From positions 372,001 to 436,000 of the forward strand of contig CAVTGV010000004.1 of NCBI GenBank assembly GCA_963734365.1: 64,000 nucleotides of DNA, given 5' to 3'. This document shows positions 25,904 to 34,130 of this stretch, piece after piece (the stretch's first letter is position 1; every line of letters begins with the position of its first letter). Position numbers and translations under genes: made by a program. The stretch comes from JACVRW01 sp963734365 (lineage in GTDB: Bacteria; Actinomycetota; Thermoleophilia; Solirubrobacterales; Thermoleophilaceae). A model generated the notes under the pieces. It ran no database searches. It was not told the origin of the DNA and was given only the letters and a program-made list of their open reading frames with translations.

Positions 25904-26371
25904 ATGGACGTTCTAGTCCTGATCGACAAGCTCGACGACACGATTCACAACGCCAAGCCCGTGCCGCTCACGGATCAGGTGCGCGTGGACAAAGAGGAGG
26001 TCTACGACATCCTCGACCAGATGCGCGCCACGATCCCAGAGGAGATCAAGCAGGCGCGTTGGATCGTCAAAGAGCGCCAAGAGATGCTCGCCGAGGCCAA
26101 GCGGGAGGCCGAGCGCATCATCCGTGAAGCCCGCGAGGAACAGGTCCGCCTGATCTCCGAGGAGGAGATCGTCAAGCAGGCCGAGCGCCAGGCCGACGAG
26201 ATCATCGAGGACGCGCGAGCACGCGAGCGCGAGATCCGCCTCGGCGCCGAGGACTACGCGGACGACATCCTCAACACCCTCGAGGTCAACCTCACGAAGT
26301 TCATCGCGGCGGTGCAGCGCGGCCGGGACCGCCTGCAGGGCCGCGAGCACGAAGAGGCCGAGGTCGGGTAG
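25904..26371 (+). CDS. coiled-coil protein, SepIVA/DivIVA-like
   Basis: A 155-residue, highly charged protein. Residues 1-50 contain a short ordered head (DVLVLIDKLDDTIHNA, then VRVDKEEVYDILDQM, the DivIVA-type pattern). Residues 50-115 are a continuous Glu/Arg/Ala-rich helix predicted to coil, and a short helix follows. In mycobacteria the similarly placed SepIVA is a DivIVA-family septation factor lying near yceD and rnc. Position and shape argue that this is its counterpart. The ATG 25904 start follows a GAGG-type site (gaggaaccgcca). Confidence 0.65.
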   Translation: MDVLVLIDKLDDTIHNAKPVPLTDQVRVDKEEVYDILDQMRATIPEEIKQARWIVKERQEMLAEAKREAERIIREAREEQVRLISEEEIVKQAERQADEIIEDARAREREIRLGAEDYADDILNTLEVNLTKFIAAVQRGRDRLQGREHEEAEVG

Positions 26372-26377
26372 CCACCG

Positions 26378-26767
26378 ATGGCGGCGACCGGCCGCTGTCT
26401 GTGCGGAGCCGTCCGCTTCGAGGTCGACGGCCCGCTGCGCGACGTCGAGCTGTGCCACTGCCACGCCTGCCGGCGCTGGCACGGGCACATATGCGCCATG
26501 ACGTCGGCGCCCAGCGAGCAGCTGCGCTTCGTATCCGACGCGGGGCTACGTTGGATCGACAGCCCGGAGAGCGACGCCCACGCCCGGCGCGGATTCTGCG
26601 GCGAGTGCGGCTCGTCGCTGTTCTGGGACGCGCCCGGCCGCGACACGATCTCGATCGCCGCCGGCACGTTCGACGAGCCCACGGGGCTCCAGACCACGCA
26701 GCAGATCTACACCGCCGACGCGGGCGACTACTACGAGCTCGACCCGGAAGTGCCGGTCAGGGACTGA
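26378..26767 (+). CDS. GFA/CENP-V domain zinc protein
   Basis: A 129-residue protein with the full set of zinc cysteines of the GFA (glutathione-dependent formaldehyde-activating enzyme-like) fold: CLCG near residue 8, CHCHAC near residue 28 and CGECG near residue 67. Most bacterial members are not true GFA enzymes, and the substrate here is unknown. With the next two genes it forms an insert between the SepIVA-like gene and yceD, which are close neighbours in other actinobacteria. Its last 37 bp overlap the convergent DUF559 gene. Confidence 0.82.
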   Translation: MAATGRCLCGAVRFEVDGPLRDVELCHCHACRRWHGHICAMTSAPSEQLRFVSDAGLRWIDSPESDAHARRGFCGECGSSLFWDAPGRDTISIAAGTFDEPTGLQTTQQIYTADAGDYYELDPEVPVRD

Positions 26768-27747
26768 GCGAGGTCGGCGACGATCGCGTGCGGCTTCGCG
26801 TTGAGACGCCGCCATGTGACCCGGAGCACCCGGATGCCTGACGCAACCAGCCGCGCATCTCGGATCCGGTCGCGCTCGAAGGCATCGCGAGCCGAGTGGA
26901 AGGCGAATCCGTCGACCTCGACGACGAGGCCGTGCTCACGCCAGAACATGTCGACCTCGCTGCCGTGAACGCGGACGTTGTGCTCGGGCGCGGGGAGCTC
27001 GGCCGCCCGGATCAGCTCGAGCAGACGCCGCTCCGCTTCCGAGCGGGTCAGTGCTGGCCCCTTTTCGAGCTCGAGCACCGAGCGCAGAGCCGCGGAGCCG
27101 GGCCTTCCTCGGGCGAGCTCGGCATCGAGCGCTCGGCGCGTCACGAGCCGCCGGCGCAGCGCGTCGGCCACTGCGCGCTCGAGCTCGAGCGCGGTGGCGC
27201 TGAGCGCCATGTCCACCAGCGTTCGCGCCACGGATGTCACCGGCACACCCCGGCAGCGCGCGGCGTCGCGTGGCGTCAAACGGCAGCGATGGAGGTGGAT
27301 TTGCTCGCGGCCGCGCCGGTCGGGTCCGGTCACGTGGACGTCGCCCTGGGGCCGGGGGCCTAGTCCCCACACGTAGGCCGCCGAGCCGTGGCTCACCAGG
27401 GCTCGGGCACCGCAGGCCAGCACGCCGCCCATCTCCCGGTCGAAGTCCAGCGGCGCGGTGTGGCCCACCCGGTACACCGCGCGGTGGACGCGATGCAGGT
27501 AGCCGCGCCGTATTCGCCCGTCAAACGCGCCCGCTCCCATGCCCGTGGCGAGTGCCTGCGCGCGTGTGGCGTGTCCCCACTGGCGTTCGGCCAGACCGCT
27601 GAGCGCCCAGTCGCCGCGGAGCCCCGCGGCGAGAACCTCCCGAAGGGCAAGGTCGATCCACAACGCGGGAGGTTTGCCCTCGCTGAGAGGGAGAACCTCA
27701 CGAGTTTCCGCGCGGGCAGGATGAGTGGGAGCTTCTCGATGGCTCAT
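26731..27747 (-). CDS. DUF559 (Vsr-like PD-(D/E)XK) protein with AbiEi-type N-terminal region
   Basis: Up to 338 residues. The C-terminal ~110 residues match the DUF559 endonuclease-like fold related to very-short-patch repair enzymes: SEVDMFW, LVVEVDGFAFH and ERDRIRDARLVASGIRVLRVTW, giving an E/D-x(n)-E-x-D catalytic pattern. The middle (GYLHRVHRAVYRVGH, VTSVARTLVDMA) resembles the winged-helix and linker of AbiEi-type antitoxin/regulator proteins. No AbiEii toxin gene is adjacent. The ATG 27747 start is uncertain and the first ~30 residues look non-conserved. It is the only minus-strand gene in this stretch of the core operon. Its 3' end overlaps the GFA gene by 37 bp. Confidence 0.7.
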   Translation of the reverse strand: MSHREAPTHPARAETREVLPLSEGKPPALWIDLALREVLAAGLRGDWALSGLAERQWGHATRAQALATGMGAGAFDGRIRRGYLHRVHRAVYRVGHTAPLDFDREMGGVLACGARALVSHGSAAYVWGLGPRPQGDVHVTGPDRRGREQIHLHRCRLTPRDAARCRGVPVTSVARTLVDMALSATALELERAVADALRRRLVTRRALDAELARGRPGSAALRSVLELEKGPALTRSEAERRLLELIRAAELPAPEHNVRVHGSEVDMFWREHGLVVEVDGFAFHSARDAFERDRIRDARLVASGIRVLRVTWRRLNAKPHAIVADLAQSLTGTSGSSS

Positions 27748-27786
27748 GGCCGGAGAAGGGACGTGGCCGTCGGTTTCGCCCCCCGG

Positions 27787-27792
27787 TAGCCT
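27787..27792 (+). promoter_or_regulatory. -10 box (TAGCCT), 8 nt before ATG of VOC gene
   Basis: TAGCCT with 8 nt to the ATG at 27801 and no Shine-Dalgarno in between. Confidence 0.65.
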
Positions 27793-27800
27793 CGACTGCC

Positions 27801-28181
27801 ATGCCGACCTATCTCCACACCTGCTACCGCATCGGCGACATCGACCGCTCGGTCTCCTTCTACGAGAAGCTCGGCTTCGAGGAGCGGCGGAGGATGCCCA
27901 TCGGGGACGAAGCCACCAACGTGTTCATGGGGCTCGACGGCGAGGATCCGGTCCTGGAGCTGACCTACAACAACGGTGTCGACTCCTACGACCTCGGCAC
28001 CGGCTACAACCACATCGCGCTGGCCGTCGACGACCTCGACGGAACGCTCTCGGCGCTGGCCGAGGACGGCATCGAGCCGGAGAAGCCGCCCTACCGGCCC
28101 GGAGGGCGCACGGAGGGTCCGTTCATAGCGTTCGTTCGCGATCCGGATGGCTATCGAGTTGAGCTGATCGGCCGCTCCTAG
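27801..28181 (+). CDS. VOC-family protein, lactoylglutathione lyase (glyoxalase I)-like
   Basis: A 126-residue protein with two beta-alpha-beta-beta-beta modules. It starts LHTCYRIGDIDRSVSFYEKLGF, with the first metal ligand (His6) and the typical SVSFYEKLGF helix. The second module has YNHIALAVDDLD, and the last ligand is expected in DPDGYRVELI. This pattern matches glyoxalase I, which detoxifies methylglyoxal adducts; related VOC enzymes cannot be excluded. The start is supported by TAGCCT at 27787-27792, 8 nt before ATG, with no ribosome binding site. Confidence 0.8.
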   Translation: MPTYLHTCYRIGDIDRSVSFYEKLGFEERRRMPIGDEATNVFMGLDGEDPVLELTYNNGVDSYDLGTGYNHIALAVDDLDGTLSALAEDGIEPEKPPYRPGGRTEGPFIAFVRDPDGYRVELIGRS

Positions 28182-28190
28182 GGCCGGCGC

Positions 28191-28196
28191 TACGCT
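28191..28196 (+). promoter_or_regulatory. -10 box (TACGCT), 7 nt before ATG of yceD
   Basis: TACGCT with 7 nt to the ATG at 28204. It is a candidate promoter for the yceD-rpmF-plsX-acpP-rnc-smc run. Confidence 0.55.
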
Positions 28197-28203
28197 CGGA
28201 TGC

Positions 28204-28716
28204 ATGGGCCAGCGCACTGACATCTTCGACATCGGCAAGCTCGGCCTGTCGTCCGGCGAAGGACGCAGGCTCGACCTCGAGGTGCCCGTCGAACCGTTCG
28301 ACTTCGGCGGGCAGCGCTACGAGGTTCCGGGCGGACTTGTAGCCGCCCGGCTCGACGTGAGCCACACCACCGCCGGGTACGCCCTGCGGCTGCGCTTCGG
28401 CGCGGAGCTCGCCGGGCCCTGCATGCGCTGTCTGGAGGACGCGGGACACCTCGTCGAGGTCGACGCGCTCGAGGTCGACCAGCCGGGTGGGGGCGAGGAC
28501 CTGCGCTCGCCCTACCTCGACGAGGACCAGCTCGACGTGGGCGCCTGGGCTCGCGACGCGCTCGCGCTGGCGCTCCCCACGCAGATCGTGTGCAGCGAGG
28601 ACTGCCTCGGCCTGTGCTCGGTGTGCGGTGAGAACCTGAACCGCTCCCCGGGTCACGCGCACGAGCCCGACCCCGATCCGCGCTGGGCCGCTCTGCGCGA
28701 GCTCAAGCTCGAGTAG
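28204..28716 (+). CDS. yceD: YceD family (DUF177) 23S rRNA accumulation protein
   Basis: A 170-residue protein with the DUF177 features: GPCMRCLE in the middle and a C-terminal CSEDCLGLCSVCGENLN zinc-like cluster, ending in DPRWAALRELK. YceD homologues are encoded directly before rpmF in most bacteria and affect 23S rRNA accumulation, as here. The start ATG 28204 lies 7 nt after TACGCT (28191-28196), which suggests a leaderless transcript for the yceD-rpmF-plsX-acpP-rnc-smc run. Confidence 0.88.
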   Translation: MGQRTDIFDIGKLGLSSGEGRRLDLEVPVEPFDFGGQRYEVPGGLVAARLDVSHTTAGYALRLRFGAELAGPCMRCLEDAGHLVEVDALEVDQPGGGEDLRSPYLDEDQLDVGAWARDALALALPTQIVCSEDCLGLCSVCGENLNRSPGHAHEPDPDPRWAALRELKLE

Positions 28717-28732
28717 CCCAGCCGGCACCGGC

Positions 28733-28738
28733 TACACT
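28733..28738 (+). promoter_or_regulatory. possible -10 box (TACACT) before rpmF
   Basis: TACACT, 12 nt before the rpmF ATG, could give an internal transcript with a leader of only about 5 nt. Confidence 0.45.
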
Positions 28739-28750
28739 GGTGCGCTGCTC

Positions 28751-28948
28751 ATGGCCGTTCCGAAGCAGAGACAGTCCCACTCGCGGACCCAGAAGCGTCG
28801 CTCCCAGCACAAGGTCGAGGCACCCGGCCTTCGTTTCTGTCCGCGCTGCCACGCGCCACGCCGTCCGCACCGGGTCTGCCCCAACTGCGGCACCTATGCC
28901 GGCCGCGAGGTAGTGGTGCAGCAGCAGGACCTCGCAGACGACGAATAG
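28751..28948 (+). CDS. rpmF: 50S ribosomal protein bL32
   Basis: A 65-residue ribosomal protein. The start AVPKQRQSHSRTQKRRSQ is the classic bL32 N-terminus, and the zinc ribbon is intact (CPRCH near residue 31 and CPNCG near residue 44). It has its own possible -10 box, TACACT at 28733-28738, 12 nt before ATG. The stop overlaps the plsX start (TAGTG). Confidence 0.96.
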   Translation: MAVPKQRQSHSRTQKRRSQHKVEAPGLRFCPRCHAPRRPHRVCPNCGTYAGREVVVQQQDLADDE

Positions 28949-29946
28949 TGATCGCGGTCGACGCGAACGGCGCCGACCGCGGGCCGGCCGCCGTCGCCGA
29001 GGGAGTCGCGCGCTCGAACCTGCCGGTGTTGCTGTTCGGACCGGATGCGCAGATCCGCTCCGCCGCCGGGCCGAAAGCAGAGATCGTCGACGCGCCCGAC
29101 ACGATCAAGGCCGGCGAGGAGGCCGTGAGCGCCGTGCGCTCCAAGCCCGACGCCTCGATCGTGAAGGCCGCCCGCGCCGTCGGGCAGGGCCACGCGAGCG
29201 CGCTCGTCTCCGCCGGCTCGACCGGCCCCACGCTCGCCGCCGCCACTCTGTCGATCCGGCGCCTGCGCGGCGTGTTCCGTCCCGCGCTGGCGGTGCTTCT
29301 GCCCGTGCCCGGCGGGCCCGTGCTGTTGCTCGACGCCGGTGCGAGCGTGGAGGTGCGGCCCGAGCACCTGGTCCAGTTCGCCTACCTCGGCGCGAGCTTC
29401 ATGGAGGCGGTGGTGGGTGTGCGGCGGCCCAAGGTCGCTCTCCTGTCGGTGGGCGAGGAATCGGGCAAGGGAACCCCGGATGTGCTCACCGCCCACGAGC
29501 GGATAGCCGAGGGTGACCTCAACTTCGTCGGCAACCTCGAAGGCTTCGACCTTCCCCGCGCGAGCGCCGACGTGCTCGTGGCCGACGGCTTCACGGGCAA
29601 CATCGCCCTCAAGGTGCTGGAGGGCACGGTGAGCTCGTTCACGGCGGCCATCCGCAGCCGCATCAGCTCCGGGGTGGGGTCCCGTGTGGGCGGTCTGCTG
29701 ATACGCGGGAAGCTCCGCGGCCTGCGCGACGACCTCGATCCCGAGCACGTGGGCGGCGCGATCCTGCTCGGGCTGCGCCGGCCGGTGGTGGTGGCGCACG
29801 GGAGCTTCGGGCCGGTCGGGATCGAGCACGCGGTCAAGCTGGCCCAGCGCGCTGTGGACGAGGACATGGTCGGCCGCACCACCGCTGCGCTCGAGGCCGC
29901 AGGCGTGTTGCGGTCCGCGCCCGCTGGTAGCGTCGCCGAAGGATGA
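28948..29946 (+). CDS. plsX: phosphate acyltransferase PlsX
   Basis: A 332-residue enzyme that converts acyl-ACP to acyl-phosphate for phospholipid synthesis. Visible family features are the N-terminal AVDANGADRGP (usually DAMGGD), SAGSTGPTLAAA, LLSVGEESGKGT and ADGFTGNIALKVLEG. The expected order rpmF-plsX-acpP is kept. It begins with GTG 28948, overlapping the rpmF stop, and ends in an ATGA overlap with acpP. The usual Met-Gly-Gly of the first motif is replaced by Asn-Gly-Ala. Confidence 0.9.
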   Translation: MIAVDANGADRGPAAVAEGVARSNLPVLLFGPDAQIRSAAGPKAEIVDAPDTIKAGEEAVSAVRSKPDASIVKAARAVGQGHASALVSAGSTGPTLAAATLSIRRLRGVFRPALAVLLPVPGGPVLLLDAGASVEVRPEHLVQFAYLGASFMEAVVGVRRPKVALLSVGEESGKGTPDVLTAHERIAEGDLNFVGNLEGFDLPRASADVLVADGFTGNIALKVLEGTVSSFTAAIRSRISSGVGSRVGGLLIRGKLRGLRDDLDPEHVGGAILLGLRRPVVVAHGSFGPVGIEHAVKLAQRAVDEDMVGRTTAALEAAGVLRSAPAGSVAEG

Positions 29947-30197
29947 CCCGAGAGGAGGTCCTCGCACGCATTCGTGAGCACTTGGCCGCCGAGCTCGAGG
30001 TGGACCCTGTGCGCATCGGAGAGACGACTCGTTTCCGCGAAGACCTCGAGGCGGACTCGCTCGACCTGGTCGAGCTGGTGGTCGAGCTGGAGGACAGCTA
30101 CGGGGTGCGGATCCCCGACGAGCAGGCGGCCAAGATCGTCACCGTCGGTCAGGCCGCGGACTTCGTGGCCGCCCATGCCGCCGAGCTCGAGTCCTGA
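29943..30197 (+). CDS. acpP: acyl carrier protein
   Basis: An 84-residue, acidic four-helix protein that carries growing acyl chains on a phosphopantetheine arm. The arm attaches to Ser in EADSLDLVEL (about residue 39). FREDLEADSLD and the following helix are standard for ACP. It starts in an ATGA overlap with plsX, and its last 23 bp overlap the start I assign to rnc. Confidence 0.93.
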   Translation: MTREEVLARIREHLAAELEVDPVRIGETTRFREDLEADSLDLVELVVELEDSYGVRIPDEQAAKIVTVGQAADFVAAHAAELES

Positions 30198-30867
30198 GTC
30201 CCTTGCGGAGCTGCTGTCAGAGCTGCCTGAGGACCTTCGGCGGCAGGCCTTCACACATGCGTCCTGGGTCGAGCACCGCGCCGAGGCCTATGAGCGCCTG
30301 GCCTTCCTCGGGGACGTGGTCCTGAGCCTCGCGGTCTCCACCCACCTCTATCCGCGCTTCGAGCGCTACGGCGCCGGGCGGCTCACCAAGGTGCGCGCCC
30401 AGGCGGTCTCGGGCGCGTCGTGCGCACGGGTGGCCCTCGCACTGGGCGTACCGGATGAGCTCGAGCGCAAGGCGCCCGAGGGCAGCACCGGGCGCAGCGC
30501 CGAGATGCTGGTGGGGTCAGAGCGGGTGCTGGCCTCGGTGTGCGAGGCGATCATCGGAGCGTCATACCTGGCCTTCGGATTCGAGCGCGCCGCGCCCGCC
30601 GTGGTTCAGTCCTTCGCCGGTGAGATCGATCAGGCTCTCGAGCACCCGGTGGACTACAAGTCGGTGCTGCAGGAGCGCCTGGCACGGCGCGCGGAGCTCG
30701 TGAGCTACCGGACGGTCTCAGAAGCCGGCCCGGCCCACGACCGTTCCTTCGTCGTCGTGGCCGAGGTCGACGGGCAGGAGCTGGGCCGCGGGGAGGGAAA
30801 GACCAAGAAGGGGGCCGAGCAGGAGGCGGCCCTCCAAGCATTGGACGCCCTGGACGAGGCCGTATAG
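30175..30867 (+). CDS. rnc: ribonuclease III homologue with altered active site
   Basis: A 230-residue protein with an RNase III domain (1-150) and an intact double-stranded RNA-binding domain (about 160-228: DYKSVLQERLARR, GRGEGKTKKGAEQEAA). The signature reads ERLAFLGDVVL where the family has ERLEFLGD, so the Glu equal to E. coli E41 is Ala. The second metal-binding stretch reads VLASVCEAIIG where the family has ILADxxEAL, so D114 is Ser. The residue aligning with E65 is also Ala. E38, D45 and E117 equivalents remain. The fold and location (acpP-rnc-smc) are those of rnc, but normal two-metal cleavage is doubtful. The ATG 30175 start overlaps acpP by 23 nt. Confidence 0.85.
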   Translation: MPPSSSPESLAELLSELPEDLRRQAFTHASWVEHRAEAYERLAFLGDVVLSLAVSTHLYPRFERYGAGRLTKVRAQAVSGASCARVALALGVPDELERKAPEGSTGRSAEMLVGSERVLASVCEAIIGASYLAFGFERAAPAVVQSFAGEIDQALEHPVDYKSVLQERLARRAELVSYRTVSEAGPAHDRSFVVVAEVDGQELGRGEGKTKKGAEQEAALQALDALDEAV

Positions 30868-30869
30868 CC

Positions 30870-33800
30870 ATGCATCTGCGCTCCATCTCCATGAAGGGCT
30901 TCAAGTCCTTCCCGCAGCGGACGAAGCTCGAGTTCGGCACCGGTGTGTCCGTGGTGGTGGGGCCCAACGGCTCGGGCAAGTCGAACATCACCGATGCCGT
31001 CCTCTGGGCGCTAGGCGAGCAGTCGCCGCTGGCGGTGCGCGGCCAGACGATGAAGGACGTGATCTTCGCCGGCGCCAGCGGGGTGAGCGGCTCGGGCGCC
31101 GCCGAGGTCGAGGTGGTGATCGACAACTCCGACGGACGTCTCGATACCGGCTTCTCCGAGATCTCGATCGTTCGCCGTCTCGGCCGCGACGGCGAGGGCG
31201 AGTACCGCCTGAACGGCGCCCGCGCCCGGCTGGTGGACGTGATCGAGGTGCTGTCGGACTCGGGGCTCGGCAAGGAGATGCACTCGGTGGTCTCCCAGGG
31301 CAAGGTCGAGCAGATCGTGATGTCGCGGCCGCGTGAGCGGCGGCTGCTGATCGAGGAGGCAGCCGGGCTCGGCAAGCACCGAAAGCGCCGGCGCCGCGCC
31401 CAGCTCAAGCTCGAGCGCACCGAGGAGAACCTGTCGCGCGCGCTCGACGTCGAGCGCGAGGCGCGCTCGCGACTGCGGCCGCTCAAGCGGCAGGCCGAGG
31501 CCGCCGAGCTGCACCAGCGCCTCGAGCGCCAGACACTGGAAGCGCTCTACACCCTGGCCCGCGACTCCACCCGCAGCGCGCGAGTCGTGCTGGCCGAGGC
31601 CGAGCAGCGGGCCCACGGCGCGCGTTCCGAGCGCGACGAAGCCGAGCGGCTGCTCGCCGGCGTCGCCCGGCGGCGCGAGGAGGCCGAGGAGGCGTTCGCC
31701 GCCCAGACCCGCGACCGCGAGCAGCTCCAGGCGCGTCTCTACGCCGCTCGCTCAGCCGCCGATCGCATCGCCATGCGGCTCGAGCGCGTGCGTGAGCAGG
31801 GCGCGGCGGCAGAGGAGCGCAGGGAGAGGCGCCTGCGCCAGCTCGAGCTGCTCGAGCGCCAGGCCCTGGCCGACGCCGAGCAGAGCGCCGAGCGAGAGGG
31901 TCCCGAGCAGCGAATCGCCGCCCTCGAGTCCGAGCTGGCGGCGCTCGACGCCGGGCGCGAGGAGCGCTTGGCCCGGGAGCTGTCGGGCCTCGAGCGGGAG
32001 TTGGACGCGGCGCGTGGGCGCTGCGAGGAGCTCACCGCCGCCGCCACCGAGCGCCGCGGCGAGCTCACGGAGGCCGAGGAGCGGGCCGACTCCGCGAGAG
32101 GTGCGCGCCGTGAGGCGGAGCGATCGGCCGAGTCGGCACGGGCCGGCGCGGCGCGCCTGGGCTCCGAGCTGGCCGCGGTGAGGCACTTCGTGCGCGGCGC
32201 CTCGGCGCTGCCCGGCGACGTGCGCCCGCTGGCCGAGAGCCTCCATGTGGAGGCCGGCTACGAGCTGGCGCTGGCGGCGGCGCTGGGACCGCGCCTGACC
32301 GCCGGCGTGGTGGGTGACCTCGCCTCCGGTGAGAGGCTGCTCGACGCCGCGGGCGGCAACGGAGCCAGCGCGCTGCTCGAGGGCGGGCCGGCTCCGGAGG
32401 CATCGCCCGCGGGCCCGCCGAGCGGCGCCGAGCCGTTGCTGGCGCGCGTGCGGCCCGAGGCGGGGGTCGAGGCGCTGGCGGGGCGGCTGTTGCGCGGGGT
32501 GTTCGTGGTCGACTCGCTCGAAGGCCTCGACCGGGACTTCGCCGGCGTCGCCGTCACGCGCGCCGGGCGCCTCTTCGACGGTCGCACCGGTGAGCTCTCG
32601 CAGGCGCCCGAGGGCGGCAGCGAGCGGCTGCTCGAGGAGCTTGGCAAGCGCGACGAGCTGGTGGCCGCCTCCGAGGCGGCTGTGGCCGGCGAGGCCGACG
32701 CCGGCCGCGCCGTGGAGAGCGCGGCCGCGGCGGTGGCCGACGCCGACGGCGCGCGCGAGCAGGCCGAGAACGCAGCGCGGGCCGCCGCCCGCGAGGCCGC
32801 GGAAGCGGAGGAGGCCGTGCGCCGGGCGGAGTGGCTGATCGCGCGCCGGCGTGAGGCGCCCGACGACGGTCCCGAGGCCGTGCGCCGGGCCGAGCTGACG
32901 GGCGACCTGAGAGCCGAGCAGCGTCTGGCCGAGCGCCTCGAGCGAGAGCGCGAGTCGCGGGCCGTGGCGCTCACCGGAGTGCGCGACGGAGCGGAGCGCG
33001 ACCTGGCTCTGATCGGCGACGCCGAGCGCGCCGCCGCGGCCCTGGCAGGCGCCGGCGAGGCCGTGGCCGGCCGGCGTGATGCGCTCCAGTCCCTGCTCGA
33101 CGCCGGCGCCGCGGCCGGCGAGGAGACCGCGGCGGCACTCAAGGCGTGTGCCCAGGAGGAGGCCGAGCTGCAGGGCCGGCTCAAGCGGGCCAGCGACGGC
33201 GTCACGGCCGCGGAGGTCGCCGCACAGCAGGTGCGCGACGCCGCCGCCGAATCCGAGCGCGAGCTGGCTGAGCACGCCGGCCGTCTGGGCCTGCCGGCGG
33301 AGCCGGCGAGCGAGCCGCTGCCCGACGAGGAGCGCGAGGCGCTCGCTGCTCGGGTGGAGCGGCTCGGACGCCGCCGCGAGCAACTCGGGCCGGTCAACCC
33401 GCTGGCCAAGCAGGAGTACGACGAGGCTGTGGCCCACGTGGAGGAGCTCGAGGGCCAGCGCGCAGACCTGGAGACGGCCCTGGCCGAGCTCGAGGGGCTC
33501 ATCAAGGAGACCGACCGGCGCATCCGCGAGGCCTTCGAGGAGACCTTCGAGGCCGCGGCACGCAACTTCGAGGAGGTGGTCGAGCACCTCTTCCCGGGCG
33601 GCCGCGGCCGGCTGCGCCTGGTGCAGGCCGAGCAGGCGCTGCGGCCGGTGGTCGGGGGCGAGAGCGTGCCGGGCGTGGTGGCCGGCGAGGCCGAAACGCC
33701 GGAGGGCGACGAGGCCGCGGCCGGCGAGGACGAGCAGCCCGAGGCGGGCGTGGAGATCGAGGTCACACCGCCCGGCAAGTCGACCAAGCGGCTGTCGCTG

Positions 33801-34127
33801 CTCTCGGGCGGCGAGAAGTCGCTGGTGGCCCTGGCCTTCATGTTCGCCGTGTTCCTGGCGCGCCCGTGCCCGTTCTACATCCTGGACGAGGTCGAGGCCG
33901 CGCTCGACGACATCAACATCGACCGCTTCCTGCAGCTCGTGAAGGGCTACTCGGACCGCGCCCAGTTCATCGTGGTCACGCACCAGAAGCGCACCATGGA
34001 CGCCGCGGACACCCTTTACGGAGTGAGCATGGGCGGCGACGGGATCTCGCGGGTGGTGTCGCGCAAGCTGGCCGGGCGGCCGCTGCCGGAGCACGAGGCG
34101 CCGGCAGCGGATGAAGCGGCCGCCTAG
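30870..34127 (+). CDS. smc: chromosome segregation protein SMC
   Basis: A 1085-residue ATPase of the condensin complex. The N-terminal head has Walker A GPNGSGKSN (about 33-41) and QGKVEQI. Two long Glu/Arg/Ala-rich coiled-coil arms (about 165-430 and 590-900) flank a hinge (about 430-590). The C-terminal head has the ABC signature LSGGEKSLVALAF (near 977) and Walker B FYILDEVEAALDD. It is somewhat shorter than the usual ~1150-1200 residues, from shorter arms. It begins 2 nt after rnc; the mutM (fpg) gene found between rnc and smc in mycobacteria is absent. It converges tail to tail with the next gene, 3 bp apart. Confidence 0.94.
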   Translation: MHLRSISMKGFKSFPQRTKLEFGTGVSVVVGPNGSGKSNITDAVLWALGEQSPLAVRGQTMKDVIFAGASGVSGSGAAEVEVVIDNSDGRLDTGFSEISIVRRLGRDGEGEYRLNGARARLVDVIEVLSDSGLGKEMHSVVSQGKVEQIVMSRPRERRLLIEEAAGLGKHRKRRRRAQLKLERTEENLSRALDVEREARSRLRPLKRQAEAAELHQRLERQTLEALYTLARDSTRSARVVLAEAEQRAHGARSERDEAERLLAGVARRREEAEEAFAAQTRDREQLQARLYAARSAADRIAMRLERVREQGAAAEERRERRLRQLELLERQALADAEQSAEREGPEQRIAALESELAALDAGREERLARELSGLERELDAARGRCEELTAAATERRGELTEAEERADSARGARREAERSAESARAGAARLGSELAAVRHFVRGASALPGDVRPLAESLHVEAGYELALAAALGPRLTAGVVGDLASGERLLDAAGGNGASALLEGGPAPEASPAGPPSGAEPLLARVRPEAGVEALAGRLLRGVFVVDSLEGLDRDFAGVAVTRAGRLFDGRTGELSQAPEGGSERLLEELGKRDELVAASEAAVAGEADAGRAVESAAAAVADADGAREQAENAARAAAREAAEAEEAVRRAEWLIARRREAPDDGPEAVRRAELTGDLRAEQRLAERLERERESRAVALTGVRDGAERDLALIGDAERAAAALAGAGEAVAGRRDALQSLLDAGAAAGEETAAALKACAQEEAELQGRLKRASDGVTAAEVAAQQVRDAAAESERELAEHAGRLGLPAEPASEPLPDEEREALAARVERLGRRREQLGPVNPLAKQEYDEAVAHVEELEGQRADLETALAELEGLIKETDRRIREAFEETFEAAARNFEEVVEHLFPGGRGRLRLVQAEQALRPVVGGESVPGVVAGEAETPEGDEAAAGEDEQPEAGVEIEVTPPGKSTKRLSLLSGGEKSLVALAFMFAVFLARPCPFYILDEVEAALDDINIDRFLQLVKGYSDRAQFIVVTHQKRTMDAADTLYGVSMGGDGISRVVSRKLAGRPLPEHEAPAADEAAA

Positions 34128-34130
34128 ACC

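Noticed and set aside
31752..34094. 780-residue open frame antisense to smc
   Set aside because: A shadow frame in GC-rich coding DNA; the smc frame has full family motifs and the antisense product has none.
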